54,370 bases of DNA from Zongyangia gallinarum (GTDB taxonomy: Bacteria > Bacillota > Clostridia > Oscillospirales > Ruminococcaceae), in NCBI GenBank assembly GCA_904419315.1, contig CAJFQY010000029.1:1-54370 (forward strand), written 5' to 3'. Every line of letters begins with the position of its first letter. Within the stretch, counting starts at the first letter, position 1. The notes below the pieces were generated by a model, which had not been told where the DNA came from, ran no database searches, and saw only the letters and a program-made list of their open reading frames with translations. Shown here in pieces: positions 32,808-41,371 of the stretch. The position numbers were made by a program, and so were the translations under genes.

Positions 32808-33503
32808 ATGCAGGATCTGACCGTATTGGTCGTGGATGACGACAAGGAGATTTGTGATTCCATTGGGATTTATCTGAAGAATGAGGGACTGAATGTGCTG
32901 AAGGCCTACGACGGGCTGCAGGCGTTGGAGATGCTTTCAGACAACACCGTCCACCTGATCCTGCTGGATATCATGATGCCCCGCCTGGATGGCATTGGCG
33001 CCATGGTGAAGATCCGCCAGGATCGGAACATCCCCATCATCCTCATCTCGGCCAAAAGCGAGGATACCGACAAGATTCTGGGACTCAATATGGGTGCCGA
33101 CGATTATATCACAAAGCCTTTCAACCCCCTGGAGCTGATTGCCCGGGTCCGCTCCGCCCTGCGGCGGTATGTGACCCTGGGGGATATGCCCAAGCAGGAA
33201 AACGTGCTCAAGACAGGCGGACTTGTCCTGAACACGGTGGACAAAACCCTGACGGTAGACGGCGAATATGTCAAGCTGACCCCTATTGAATTCCGGATCC
33301 TGGAACTTTTGATGGAAAACCAGAACCGGGTGTTCCCCATTGACGAAATCTATGAGCGGGTCTGGAATGAACCCAGTTTTGCCCCGGAAAATACCGTTGC
33401 CGTACACATCCGCCGCATCAGGGAAAAAATCGAGATCAACCCAAAAGAACCCAAATATTTGAAGGTGGTGTGGGGCATTGGATACAAAATCGAAAAAATC
33501 TAA
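32808..33503 (+). CDS. OmpR/PhoB-family response regulator (VanR-like)
   Basis: A 231-residue transcription factor. The receiver has VVDDDKE at the N-terminus, Asp in LLDIMMPRLDG and Lys in DDYITKPFNPLEL; the winged helix ends VVWGIGYKIEKI. The ATG at 32808 follows AAGGAGAGGA; the earlier in-frame codon has no ribosome site. The following kinase gene starts inside its last nine codons, so the pair is translationally coupled. It most resembles VanR-type regulators that act with kinases of the NVSHDLKTPLTS type. No resistance genes are nearby. Confidence 0.9.
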   Translation: MQDLTVLVVDDDKEICDSIGIYLKNEGLNVLKAYDGLQALEMLSDNTVHLILLDIMMPRLDGIGAMVKIRQDRNIPIILISAKSEDTDKILGLNMGADDYITKPFNPLELIARVRSALRRYVTLGDMPKQENVLKTGGLVLNTVDKTLTVDGEYVKLTPIEFRILELLMENQNRVFPIDEIYERVWNEPSFAPENTVAVHIRRIREKIEINPKEPKYLKVVWGIGYKIEKI

Positions 33504-35652
33504 GGGTGGCGCTGTCTTTGCGGCCTATTTTATAGGCATCTGGCTCATCGTCGCCTCCCTGGCGTCCATCCCGTATCTGCTTTCCCGGCAGTTTTATGAG
33601 GATGACTACACCGAGACCTGGAATTTTCAGGAGATGATGAGCCAAACTCTTTACGAGGGCTATACCATTGTCACCTATAACCCCCAGTTTGAGGACGATA
33701 AGTCGCAGTACTGGGATAACTACTATAACGACTATTACAACCAGTACGGCTATTATCCGGAGCTGACCGATGGTGAAATCACCCTCCAGGAGGAAAAGTT
33801 CCGGGAGGACTGGGAAGAGAACAAGGACAATGAGCTAAGAGACGAAAAAGAGAATTTTTACACCGACCGGGACGTCCGGCAGGTTTATTTTGTCAACGAC
33901 GACACCGACGCGGAATTCCACCGGGAGTATACCAACACAGACTTTGGCTCCCTGGAGGAGTTTAAGGCCTACATCGAGTCGCACCGGAGCGAATACCACT
34001 ATCTGGTCTATCTGAATCAGGGGCAGTTTTCCGGCTCCGGGCCGAAGGGGGACTTTACCTACCCCAGCTTTTACGGCGGCGCCGAGGAGATCTTTTCCTG
34101 GATTCCCGGCGACCAATCCGCCTATGAGCACATGACGGTCATCATCGCCGTCCGGGAGGACCTGGGCGCCTTCGGCTCCTATGGCAACTGGGCCTATTCG
34201 GTCTATCTGGGCCATGAGGTCAGCCGCTATTTAGCGGTTATCGCCCTTTGCTGCTTCGGGGCAGGGCTGGTGCTCTTCATCCTCTCCTGCGTCTTCCGCA
34301 AACGGCGGCTCCTCTTCTCCCAGCAGATGGCGGCGGGACTTTCCAAGATTTGGCTGGAGGCCAAAATTGTGGCCTATGTCCTGCTCATCGCCCTGGGCGT
34401 CTCCGCCTTTGCCCTCTCCTTTGATTCACCGCCCCTCCTTCTGGCCGCGCCACTGGCCTATTGGCCTATCTACCTGATCTGCCTGGACTTTAAACACAAC
34501 GGGCTGCAGGTGTTCCGGCAGAACAGCGTCAACACCCTGTTTAAGGCCGTCAATAAATATAGTATGAAATACCCCTTCCAGAAGCGGCAGTCCCGGAAGA
34601 TGGCCATCTTCTTTGGCATCGAGGTGGGCATCGCCGTGCTGGGGGCCATCTTCTTCGCCATCGGCGTCATGGGGGAAGGCTTCTTCGTCTTCCTGGCCCT
34701 TCTCGCCGCAGGGATTGGGCTTCTGGTGGGCTACCGGTTTATCGACCGGTACCGGAATTCCCTGCAAAACCTGGGGCGGATGATGGATCATGTCCACGCC
34801 ATCCGGGAGGGGGAGAATCCGGCGCCGTTGATCCTCTATCCCAGCGATCCCCTCTTCGATTTCGCGATGGATCTCAACGGCATCAACGAGGGCATCAGCA
34901 AGATGGTGGAGGAGCGCACCAAAAGCGAGCGGATGAAAATCGAGCTGATTACCAATGTATCCCACGATCTGAAAACGCCGCTGACCTCCATCATCAACTA
35001 TGTGGATCTGCTGAAGAACGAGGAGCTGACCCCTGACTTTGCCAACGATTATGTAAAGGTCCTGGAGCGCAAGTCCATGCGGCTGAAGACCCTCATTGAA
35101 GACCTGTTTGAGGTGTCCAAGGCAAACTCCGGCAATATGGAGATGGAGCTTGCTGTCATCGACTTCGGCGAGCTGGTCGAGCAGACGGTGGCGGAGCTGG
35201 ATGAAAAGATTGCCCCCTCCGGTCTGGACTTCCGGGTCCATGTGCCCCAAAAGCGGATTCATATCAACGCCGACGGCCGCAGGCTCAACCGGGTGCTCTC
35301 CAACCTGATCCTCAACGCTGTCAAGTATTCCTTGAAAGGGACCAGGGTGTATATTGACGTGTTCCGGTGGGAGCAGCGGGCTATCTTTGTCATCAAGAAT
35401 ATCGCTTCCTATGAGATGAACTTTAATACCAATGAGATCATGGAGCGCTTTGTCCGGGGGGACGCGGCCCGGTCCACCGAGGGCTCCGGGCTGGGGCTGT
35501 CCATTGCCAAGAGCTTTACCGAGCTGATGGGCGGCGAGATGGACATTGCCGTGGATGGCGACCTGTTCAAGGTCACGCTGGACTTTGAAGTGGTAGAGCC
35601 TCTCCGGCAGCTGCATCAGTTCCCTGACGAGCCTCCCGAAGAGCTCCAATAG
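33478..35652 (+). CDS. Membrane sensor histidine kinase (VanS-like)
   Basis: A 724-residue kinase starting at TTG 33478, overlapping the response regulator by 26 nt. A first membrane helix (about 12-35) is followed by a roughly 200-residue Asp/Tyr/Glu-rich extracytoplasmic sensor (YWDNYYNDYYNQYGYYPE), then a cluster of membrane helices (about 245-420). The catalytic part has H-box NVSHDLKTPLTSIINYVDLL, N-box NRVLSNLILNAVKYS and G2 SEGSGLGLSIAKS-like sequence. The usual G1 DxG is replaced by NIASYEM, a variation seen in this kinase group. The last codons run straight into array H. Confidence 0.88.
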   Translation: MDTKSKKSKGGAVFAAYFIGIWLIVASLASIPYLLSRQFYEDDYTETWNFQEMMSQTLYEGYTIVTYNPQFEDDKSQYWDNYYNDYYNQYGYYPELTDGEITLQEEKFREDWEENKDNELRDEKENFYTDRDVRQVYFVNDDTDAEFHREYTNTDFGSLEEFKAYIESHRSEYHYLVYLNQGQFSGSGPKGDFTYPSFYGGAEEIFSWIPGDQSAYEHMTVIIAVREDLGAFGSYGNWAYSVYLGHEVSRYLAVIALCCFGAGLVLFILSCVFRKRRLLFSQQMAAGLSKIWLEAKIVAYVLLIALGVSAFALSFDSPPLLLAAPLAYWPIYLICLDFKHNGLQVFRQNSVNTLFKAVNKYSMKYPFQKRQSRKMAIFFGIEVGIAVLGAIFFAIGVMGEGFFVFLALLAAGIGLLVGYRFIDRYRNSLQNLGRMMDHVHAIREGENPAPLILYPSDPLFDFAMDLNGINEGISKMVEERTKSERMKIELITNVSHDLKTPLTSIINYVDLLKNEELTPDFANDYVKVLERKSMRLKTLIEDLFEVSKANSGNMEMELAVIDFGELVEQTVAELDEKIAPSGLDFRVHVPQKRIHINADGRRLNRVLSNLILNAVKYSLKGTRVYIDVFRWEQRAIFVIKNIASYEMNFNTNEIMERFVRGDAARSTEGSGLGLSIAKSFTELMGGEMDIAVDGDLFKVTLDFEVVEPLRQLHQFPDEPPEELQ

Positions 35653-36330
35653 GCCGCCCTAGCGGGCAGCAAATCGCGCCCTGGGTTTTGTCGGTGACAC
35701 TGTTGCGGCGCACGCGATTGCGTTGCGATTGACACCATAACGCGATTTCCCCCGGCGGTAGCCGGCGCGCTCTTGGTTTTATCTGAGATACTGTCGCGGC
35801 CCGCGCGCCTAGCGGCGAGCAAATCGCGCCCTGGGTTTTGTCGGTGACACTGTTGCGGCGCACGCAATTACGTTACGATTGAAACATCAGCGCGCGCCTA
35901 CCGGCGGGCATGACGCGCCCTTGATTTTATCGGTGACTTTGCCGCGAAGCACGCGCGCCTAGCGGCGGGCAGGTCGCGCTCTTGGTTTTATTCGCGACAC
36001 TGTTCGCGTCTCACGCGTTTTTGTTGCCAATGGCACTACAGCGCGATCTGGCTGCGGTGACTCGCCGCCCGCGACCCCTTCCGGCGGGGATGACGCGACC
36101 ACGGCCTCGCTAAAGCTACCGCCGCGACACACGCGACTAAGTTACCCATTGCGCCATNNNNNNNNNNNNNNNNNNNNNNNNNNNNNNNNNNNNNNNNNNN
36201 NNNNNNNNNNNNNNNNNNNNNNTGACGCGACCACGGCCTCGCTAAAGCTACCGCCGCGACACACGCGACTAAGTTACCCATTGCGCCATAGCGCGATCTG
36301 GCTGCGGCGACTCGCCGCCCGGTAGGTGGG
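35653..36330 (-). repeat. Mosaic intergenic repeat array H (contains a gap)
   Basis: About seven units in reverse orientation, beginning on the base after the kinase stop codon and ending a few nt before the terminator of lepB. The same block and hairpin types as other arrays are present. A 67-nt segment, starting TGACGCGACCACGGCCTCGC, is present identically at 36091-36157 and 36223-36289 on either side of the N run. Confidence 0.9.
36158..36222. other. Assembly gap (65 N) between identical flanks
   Basis: A run of 65 N inside array H. The 67 nt before and after it are identical, so it either hides a tandem duplication or is an artefact of scaffolding overlapping contig ends. Confidence 0.99.
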
Positions 36331-36332
36331 AT

Positions 36333-36366
36333 GAAAAAAGCAGCTGCAAAAGCAGCTGCTTTTTTG
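36333..36366. terminator. Terminator of lepB (bidirectional)
   Basis: AAAAAAGCAGCTGC-AAAA-GCAGCTGCTTTTTT; ends lepB on the minus strand and can stop plus-strand transcription leaving array H. Confidence 0.93.
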
Positions 36367-36372
36367 CGCTTT

Positions 36373-36897
36373 TTATTCCAAAACCCCCATCTGGGTCAGG
36401 GGCCAAAGCTTAAAGACGGCTTTGCCTATGATCTTGTCCGCTGGGATATAGGGGTTTTCCCAATCCCTGGCATCGTAGGAACCGGCCCGGTTGTCCCCGA
36501 AAAAGAGGTAGCATCCCTCCGGCACCTGGAAAGAGCCGGAGGTGGTGGAGGGATTTTTCACATAGGGCTCGTCCATCAGCTCCCCGTTGATGTAAACTTT
36601 TCCCTGATCGTCCACCACCACTTCCTCGCCGGGCAGGCCGATGACCCGTTTGATCAGGGTCTCGCCCAGCTCGTCGCTTTCAAAGACCAGGATGTCCCCC
36701 CGCTGGATGTTTTCCTCCGGATTGTACATCCGCAGGGTAAAGAGCCAGTCCCCTTTGTTGATGGTGGGGATCATGGAGCCGGTGGGTACGGTGGCAAAGA
36801 AAAAGACAAATTTGATGAGGAGAAAAACCACCAGGATTTCTATGGCAAAGGGGAGAATCCACTCCTTAAAAACACGTTTGACTTTTGCTTGGTCCAT
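36373..36897 (-). CDS. lepB: Signal peptidase I
   Basis: A 174-residue type I signal peptidase with one N-terminal membrane helix (about 13-36). The catalytic Ser41 lies in PTGSMIPTI and the general-base Lys83 in ETLIKRVIGLPGE; the third conserved box, FFGDNRAGSYDARDW, is also intact. It releases exported proteins from the membrane at the outer face. The start region has only a weak ribosome site (AAAGGAT about 14 nt upstream). It is divergent from the membrane protein gene at 37003. Confidence 0.93.
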   Translation of the reverse strand: MDQAKVKRVFKEWILPFAIEILVVFLLIKFVFFFATVPTGSMIPTINKGDWLFTLRMYNPEENIQRGDILVFESDELGETLIKRVIGLPGEEVVVDDQGKVYINGELMDEPYVKNPSTTSGSFQVPEGCYLFFGDNRAGSYDARDWENPYIPADKIIGKAVFKLWPLTQMGVLE

Positions 36898-36939
36898 AGG
36901 GGGTACAGATCCTTTCCTATCAATTGGGCCGGTTTTCCA

Positions 36940-36968
36940 TTGTTGACCGGCGTTTCTTATGTTATACT
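36940..36968 (+). promoter_or_regulatory. Putative promoter of the ArAE-like gene
   Basis: TTGTTG (36940-36945), 17-nt spacer, TATACT (36963-36968). Confidence 0.55.
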
Positions 36969-37002
36969 AAATATTATATCTTTGCAAGTGGGGGGCATGT
37001 CC

Positions 37003-37551
37003 ATGAATTGGCGGTATAAGCCGGGCCTTCGGATGGTCAAGACCGGCGTCGCGGTGTTGCTCTGTTTGGTGGCGTCCATCCTGCTGCATCGGGAGAACGC
37101 CTTTTACTCCTGTATTGCCGCTGTCATCTGTATGCAGCCCACCACGGAAAAATCCCTCCATGCGGGGATCCACCGCTTTATCGGCACCCTCTGCGGCGGC
37201 TTTGTAGGCTTTTTGCTGCTGGAAGCCTCCAGGCTCATCCCCCAATACTACACCTGGGCCTATGTGCTGGTGATCCCGGTATTTTTGCTTCTGGCCATCT
37301 ACCTGACCAACCTCTTGGGCAGGAGGGAGTCCGCGGCCATCTGCTGTATTGTGTTCCTCAACATTGCCACCAACCTAGACCGGGGGATTCAAAACTCCCT
37401 GCTCTATGTGGCGGACCGGGTCATTGATACCGGCATTGGCATCGTGCTGGCGGTTTTGGTCAACCGCTTCCTTTTCCCCCGCCGTGACGATGGGGGAGGG
37501 AAGGAGCCGGCGCCTTCGGGAGAAGGGACGGCCCCGCCAGCGGAAAAATAA
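37003..37551 (+). CDS. Aromatic acid exporter (ArAE/FUSC-like) membrane protein
   Basis: A 182-residue integral membrane protein with four predicted helices (VAVLLCLVASILL, IGTLCGGFVGFLLL, WAYVLVIPVFLLLAIYL, and IDTGIGIVLAVLVNRFLF). The pattern KTGVAVLLC and MQPTTEKSLHAGIHRFIGTLCGG is typical of the short ArAE_1/DUF939 proteins. Transport substrate is unknown. Two ATGs, at 36997 and 37003, are possible; the second has the better distance (7 nt) from GGGGGG. The C-terminal tail is Gly/Pro-rich and probably cytoplasmic. Confidence 0.8.
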   Translation: MNWRYKPGLRMVKTGVAVLLCLVASILLHRENAFYSCIAAVICMQPTTEKSLHAGIHRFIGTLCGGFVGFLLLEASRLIPQYYTWAYVLVIPVFLLLAIYLTNLLGRRESAAICCIVFLNIATNLDRGIQNSLLYVADRVIDTGIGIVLAVLVNRFLFPRRDDGGGKEPAPSGEGTAPPAEK

Positions 37552-37556
37552 AATCC

Positions 37557-37593
37557 AACAAAAAGCACCAGCGGGCCCGCTGGTGCTTTTTTT
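37557..37593. terminator. Bidirectional intrinsic terminator
   Basis: AAAAGCACCAGCGGG-CCCGCTGGTGCTTTTTTT between the convergent ArAE-like gene and DUF4340 gene. Confidence 0.93.
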
Positions 37594-37603
37594 CTATGGA
37601 AGG

Positions 37604-38998
37604 TTACCAATCGGTGGAGAACTCCTCGCCGCCGAGCAGGGACTCTAGGGCCTGCTGCAATTTGCTGACATAGGAGGACTTGATATAGGTGGTCACCGAA
37701 CCGTTGCAGTCCACATCATAGGAGCGGCTGCCGTCATAGTAGAACTGGAGCACCTCCGGGCTGCGGTTTTGGTCGGTGAGGTTCGCCGTCAGGGTCATAT
37801 CCGGTTCCCCGGACACCTCCTGGGACCGTTCTCCCTCGCTGCGGGCGGAGAGAGCCATGGTGAAGAAGCTGTCGAATAGGCCGGCGTCCACAGCCTCCCC
37901 GTTGACGGTAGGCTCCTCGCCGGGAACCAGGGTGTAGGTTTCTGCGCCAAAGGCGATCTCCAGGGAGGAAATCTCCTCCTGGGTGTCGATGATATACTCC
38001 TCCGGCAGGAAATCCTGGTACTGCAGCCGCATAAAGGAGATGCCGCTTTCATCCAGGTCGTAGAGGATGTCCACATCCGAGCGCATGGCGGAAAGCAGGT
38101 CTTTATCCCGGCCGTCCAGGCGGATTTCCAGGGTCTGCCCGTCGTATTCCAGGGTAATCACCGTCTCCGGATCATCCAAACCGGCGTCGGAGATGTCCTG
38201 CTCGGTGGGCTCCAGGTTGACGGTATGGGAGGCGTAGACGCCAAAGACGCCGCCGAGGATGCTGGCGACCTCATCCCCCAGTTTCCGCCGGACCGGGGAC
38301 ACCATATAGAAGGTGCCGGACTCCCCGTCAAAGGTAATCTCAATGGGGGTCTCCCGGAGGGAGCCGCCAAAGGTAATCTTGGTGAGCCCCAAGGTCTTGC
38401 AGCTTTCCACCACATCGCTGGAGCTTTCCAGAGGCGGGATCAGGCGCCGCTCCACATACTCGCTCATGGGGGAGATCAGTCCCCACACATCCATTTCCTG
38501 CATGAGATAGACGTTGCCGTCCTCGGTCTGGACATACATTTCCGAGCCGCTGGGGGTGGAATCCCCCACCTTCAGCCGGAAGACGCTGCCGTCCGAATAG
38601 GTGACGGCGGCTTCGGCCAGGGGATTGTCCAGGCCGTATTTTTCCAGGTCGCTGGGGTTTTCCTCTACCAGCTGGGTGGCCGTCACCTCAGAAGCGTCCG
38701 CCAGGATGGAGTACAGGCCGCTTTCGTTGCGGGGATAGCCCTCCAGCTCCTCGATATAGGCGTCCCCGTTTTCGTCCACCAGGACGGTATATTCCTCATC
38801 CACGGTCTTGATTTCTACCGAAACCACGTCCTCCACCGCGTAGGGGGATAAGACTACGCTGGAACTGCTTTGGGAGCTGCTGGATTCCCCGTCCCCTTCC
38901 GCCGGGGTACGCTGCACCAGAAGGATTACCGCCGCCAGGAGGGCGACGATGACCACCCCCGCCAGCAGCCCAATGGTTCTTTTGCTGATTTTACTCAT
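37604..38998 (-). CDS. DUF4340-domain membrane-anchored protein
   Basis: A 464-residue protein with one N-terminal membrane helix (about 10-28) and a Ser-rich linker, then an extracytoplasmic DUF4340-type region made of repeated beta-rich modules (YAVEDVVSVEIKTVDEEYTV, KYGLDNPLAEAAVTYSDGS, AGLDDPETVITLEYDGQTLEI). I chose the ATG at 38996-38998, 7 nt after AGGAGG. In other bacteria this family follows gldG in Gld-type ABC operons. Here array I (about 800 bp) separates it from gldG. A small hairpin, GTGGGCA / TGCCCAC (39011-39029), overlaps the region just upstream of the ribosome site. Confidence 0.85.
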   Translation of the reverse strand: MSKISKRTIGLLAGVVIVALLAAVILLVQRTPAEGDGESSSSQSSSSVVLSPYAVEDVVSVEIKTVDEEYTVLVDENGDAYIEELEGYPRNESGLYSILADASEVTATQLVEENPSDLEKYGLDNPLAEAAVTYSDGSVFRLKVGDSTPSGSEMYVQTEDGNVYLMQEMDVWGLISPMSEYVERRLIPPLESSSDVVESCKTLGLTKITFGGSLRETPIEITFDGESGTFYMVSPVRRKLGDEVASILGGVFGVYASHTVNLEPTEQDISDAGLDDPETVITLEYDGQTLEIRLDGRDKDLLSAMRSDVDILYDLDESGISFMRLQYQDFLPEEYIIDTQEEISSLEIAFGAETYTLVPGEEPTVNGEAVDAGLFDSFFTMALSARSEGERSQEVSGEPDMTLTANLTDQNRSPEVLQFYYDGSRSYDVDCNGSVTTYIKSSYVSKLQQALESLLGGEEFSTDW

Positions 38999-39040
38999 CC
39001 ATTCACCTCCTGTGGGCAAAACATGCCCACGGATTTATCT

Positions 39041-39847
39041 GCGCCGCCGCACGCCTACCGGCGAGGAAGACGCGCCCGGAGTCTTTATTTGCGACATTGC
39101 CGCGGCACACGCGATTTTGTTACCTATTGCGCCACAGCGCGCTCCTGCGGAGAGCAAGACGCGCCTTTGGCTTTATTCAAGACATCGCCGCGGCACACGC
39201 GATTTTGTTACCTATTGCGCCACAGCGCGCTCCTGCGGAGAGCAAGACGCGCCCGGAGTCTTTATTTGCGACATCGCCGCGTCACACGCGATTATATTAT
39301 AGCCGATGCCACAGCGCGCGCCTACCGGCGAGGAAGATGCGCCCTAGGTTTTATTCGTGACACTGTCCGCGATGCCCGCAACTGAGTTGCGACTGACACT
39401 ACAGCGCACGCCTACCGGCGAGCAAGACGCGCCCGGAGTCTTTATTTGCGACATTGCCGCGGCACACGCGATTTTGTTACCCATTGCGCCGCAGCGCGAT
39501 GTCCTCCGGCGGGAGCCGGCGCGCCCTAGGTTTTATTCGTGACACTGTCCGCGATGCCCGCAACTGAGCCGCGATTGACACTACAGCGCGATCTGGCCGC
39601 GGGCACTGCCCGCCAGCGCCTGCGGCGGGCAAGACGCGCCCTGAGTTTTATTAGTAACGCTGACGCGTCACACGCGATTTTGTTACCCATTGCGCCACAG
39701 CGCGGCATCCCCCACCGGAAGGTGGTCCTGGCGGGCAGCAAGACGCGCCTTAGTTTTATCCGAGACACTTGTCCGCGATGCCCGCAACTGAGTCCCGATT
39801 GACACTACAGCGCGATCTGGCCGCGGGCACTGCCCGCCGGAAGGTGG
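39041..39847 (-). repeat. Mosaic intergenic repeat array I
   Basis: About nine units in reverse orientation, inserted between gldG and the DUF4340 gene. It touches the gldG stop codon on one side and lies about 40 nt from the DUF4340 start on the other. Near-identical triplets (CACGCGATTTTGTTACCTAT, CACAGCGCGCTCCTGCGGAG) indicate recent local duplication. Hairpins include CCAC-CGGAAG-GTGG (39712-39725), CTC/GAG and CGC/GCG forms. Confidence 0.9.
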
Positions 39848-41359
39848 TTAGCGGTGCCGGCGGCGCAGCCAGATGGCGATGCCGGTGACCAGCACCACCA
39901 GAGGCAGGGCCACCACGAAGACGGCGCCCAGGAAGATGGCCTGGGTGGAGTTGACGCCCAGCTCACTGCCGCTGATGTCCTTATCCACCAGATTGAGGGC
40001 ATCCTCCCGCTGGGCCAGGTCGGCCAGGACGGAGAGGAAGTATTCCCCGTTGCCCACCGAGGTGCTCTCCAGCAGGGTGGAAATGAGGCCGGTGACCGAG
40101 CTGCCGGCCAGCACATGGGACATGCTGCCGTCGCTGCGGGTTTTGGTGGAATAGAGGAGAGCCGGATAGGGGCCGGAAGCGCTGTCGGAAGAGATGGTGA
40201 AGTTCTCATCCGCGTCAGCCGGCATAATCCCCGTTGTCTCGGAGAAGGAGAGCAGCTCCCGCACCTGCACATCCCCCTGGCTGTCGAAAAGCTGGGTCAT
40301 GGGGCTGGCGTAGGGCATGGAGATGGCGATGTTCTGCTCCATCAGGTCGGCGCCGAACCGGTCGGAAGCATAGTTGACGATGGTGAAGAAGGGATTCTGG
40401 TTAAAGTACATGTTCCCGTCGGTCTCATAGACAAGGCCGTCATCTATCTGGATCCCCCACTCCGCCAGGAAGGCGTCCAGGTTGGGGGTATCCGGCTGGG
40501 AGGCGTCGCCCAGGTAGATGAGGGTGGTGCCGTCCCGCTCCAGGAAGTCGTCGATCCGGGAAAGCTCCTCCACCGTATAGTCGCTGGTGGGGGCCGCCAT
40601 CCAGGCCACCTTTACATCATCGGGGATGTCCTCGGTGACCACGGAATGCTCGATGACCTCATAGTTATTTTGCACCATCAGCTCGGCAAAGTCGGTGAGG
40701 GGGTCCTCCCCGTGGCCGTTGAGGACAGCGATCTTCACCTTGTTTTCGTCGGTGACCCGCATGATGGCGGAGGTCATGGTCTGCTCCGCCTTGGAGGAGA
40801 TGATCTGATAGCCGTAATAGGTCTGCATGGTGTTAAACAGATCGTAGGGGCTGACAGTGGTAGCCTCCTCCCCGGAGGTGATCAGGATATCGTAATCAGA
40901 GATTTCCAGGTCGGCGTACTGGCTTTCCAGCTGGGGGTTCTGAACCAGGTCGATATACTCCACGGTGATTTTATCCGAGATTTTGGCGTACATTTCAATG
41001 ATTTGTGCCGCCTGGGCAAAGTAGTCGTTCTGGCCCATAAAGTTCTGCTCCGAGGCCAGCACCCGGATCTGCACCTCTTTGTCCAACCCGGCCACATAGT
41101 CCCGGGTCTCCTGGGAAATTTCAAAGGCTTTGTCCTGGGTCATGTCGATGCTCATGGGATACCGCTCGCTGAGGGCGGACATGAGGAAGTTAAAGAGGAC
41201 AACCACCACGATTACAATGACGGTGATCCCCACGGCAAAGCCGGAATGCTTGAATTTTTTGGTCTTCCAGAAGGAGGTCTTTTTCTTCACCGCTTCACCG
41301 GAGGCAGCGGGAAGGTTTGCCTTCTCCTTTGTTTGGTCTTTGGAAAATAATTTTTTCAT
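39848..41359 (-). CDS. GldG-family ABC transporter accessory protein
   Basis: A 503-residue protein anchored by one N-terminal helix (SGFAVGITVIVIVVVVLFNFL) and one C-terminal helix (AIFLGAVFVVALPLVVLVTGIAIWL). The large extracytoplasmic region contains the GldG hallmarks: YPMSIDMTQDKAFEISQETRDYVAGLDKEVQIRVL, VEYIDLVQNPQLESQY and a ThuA-like VAWMAAPTSDYTVEELSRIDDFLERDGTTLIYL. The ATG at 41359 is 8 nt after AGGGGGTG. It follows the permease by 12 nt. In gliding bacteria GldAFG form an ABC complex; in non-gliding Clostridia the substrate is unknown, with an envelope or exopolymer role most likely. Confidence 0.88.
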   Translation of the reverse strand: MKKLFSKDQTKEKANLPAASGEAVKKKTSFWKTKKFKHSGFAVGITVIVIVVVVLFNFLMSALSERYPMSIDMTQDKAFEISQETRDYVAGLDKEVQIRVLASEQNFMGQNDYFAQAAQIIEMYAKISDKITVEYIDLVQNPQLESQYADLEISDYDILITSGEEATTVSPYDLFNTMQTYYGYQIISSKAEQTMTSAIMRVTDENKVKIAVLNGHGEDPLTDFAELMVQNNYEVIEHSVVTEDIPDDVKVAWMAAPTSDYTVEELSRIDDFLERDGTTLIYLGDASQPDTPNLDAFLAEWGIQIDDGLVYETDGNMYFNQNPFFTIVNYASDRFGADLMEQNIAISMPYASPMTQLFDSQGDVQVRELLSFSETTGIMPADADENFTISSDSASGPYPALLYSTKTRSDGSMSHVLAGSSVTGLISTLLESTSVGNGEYFLSVLADLAQREDALNLVDKDISGSELGVNSTQAIFLGAVFVVALPLVVLVTGIAIWLRRRHR

Positions 41360-41371
41360 CTGCCTCACCCC

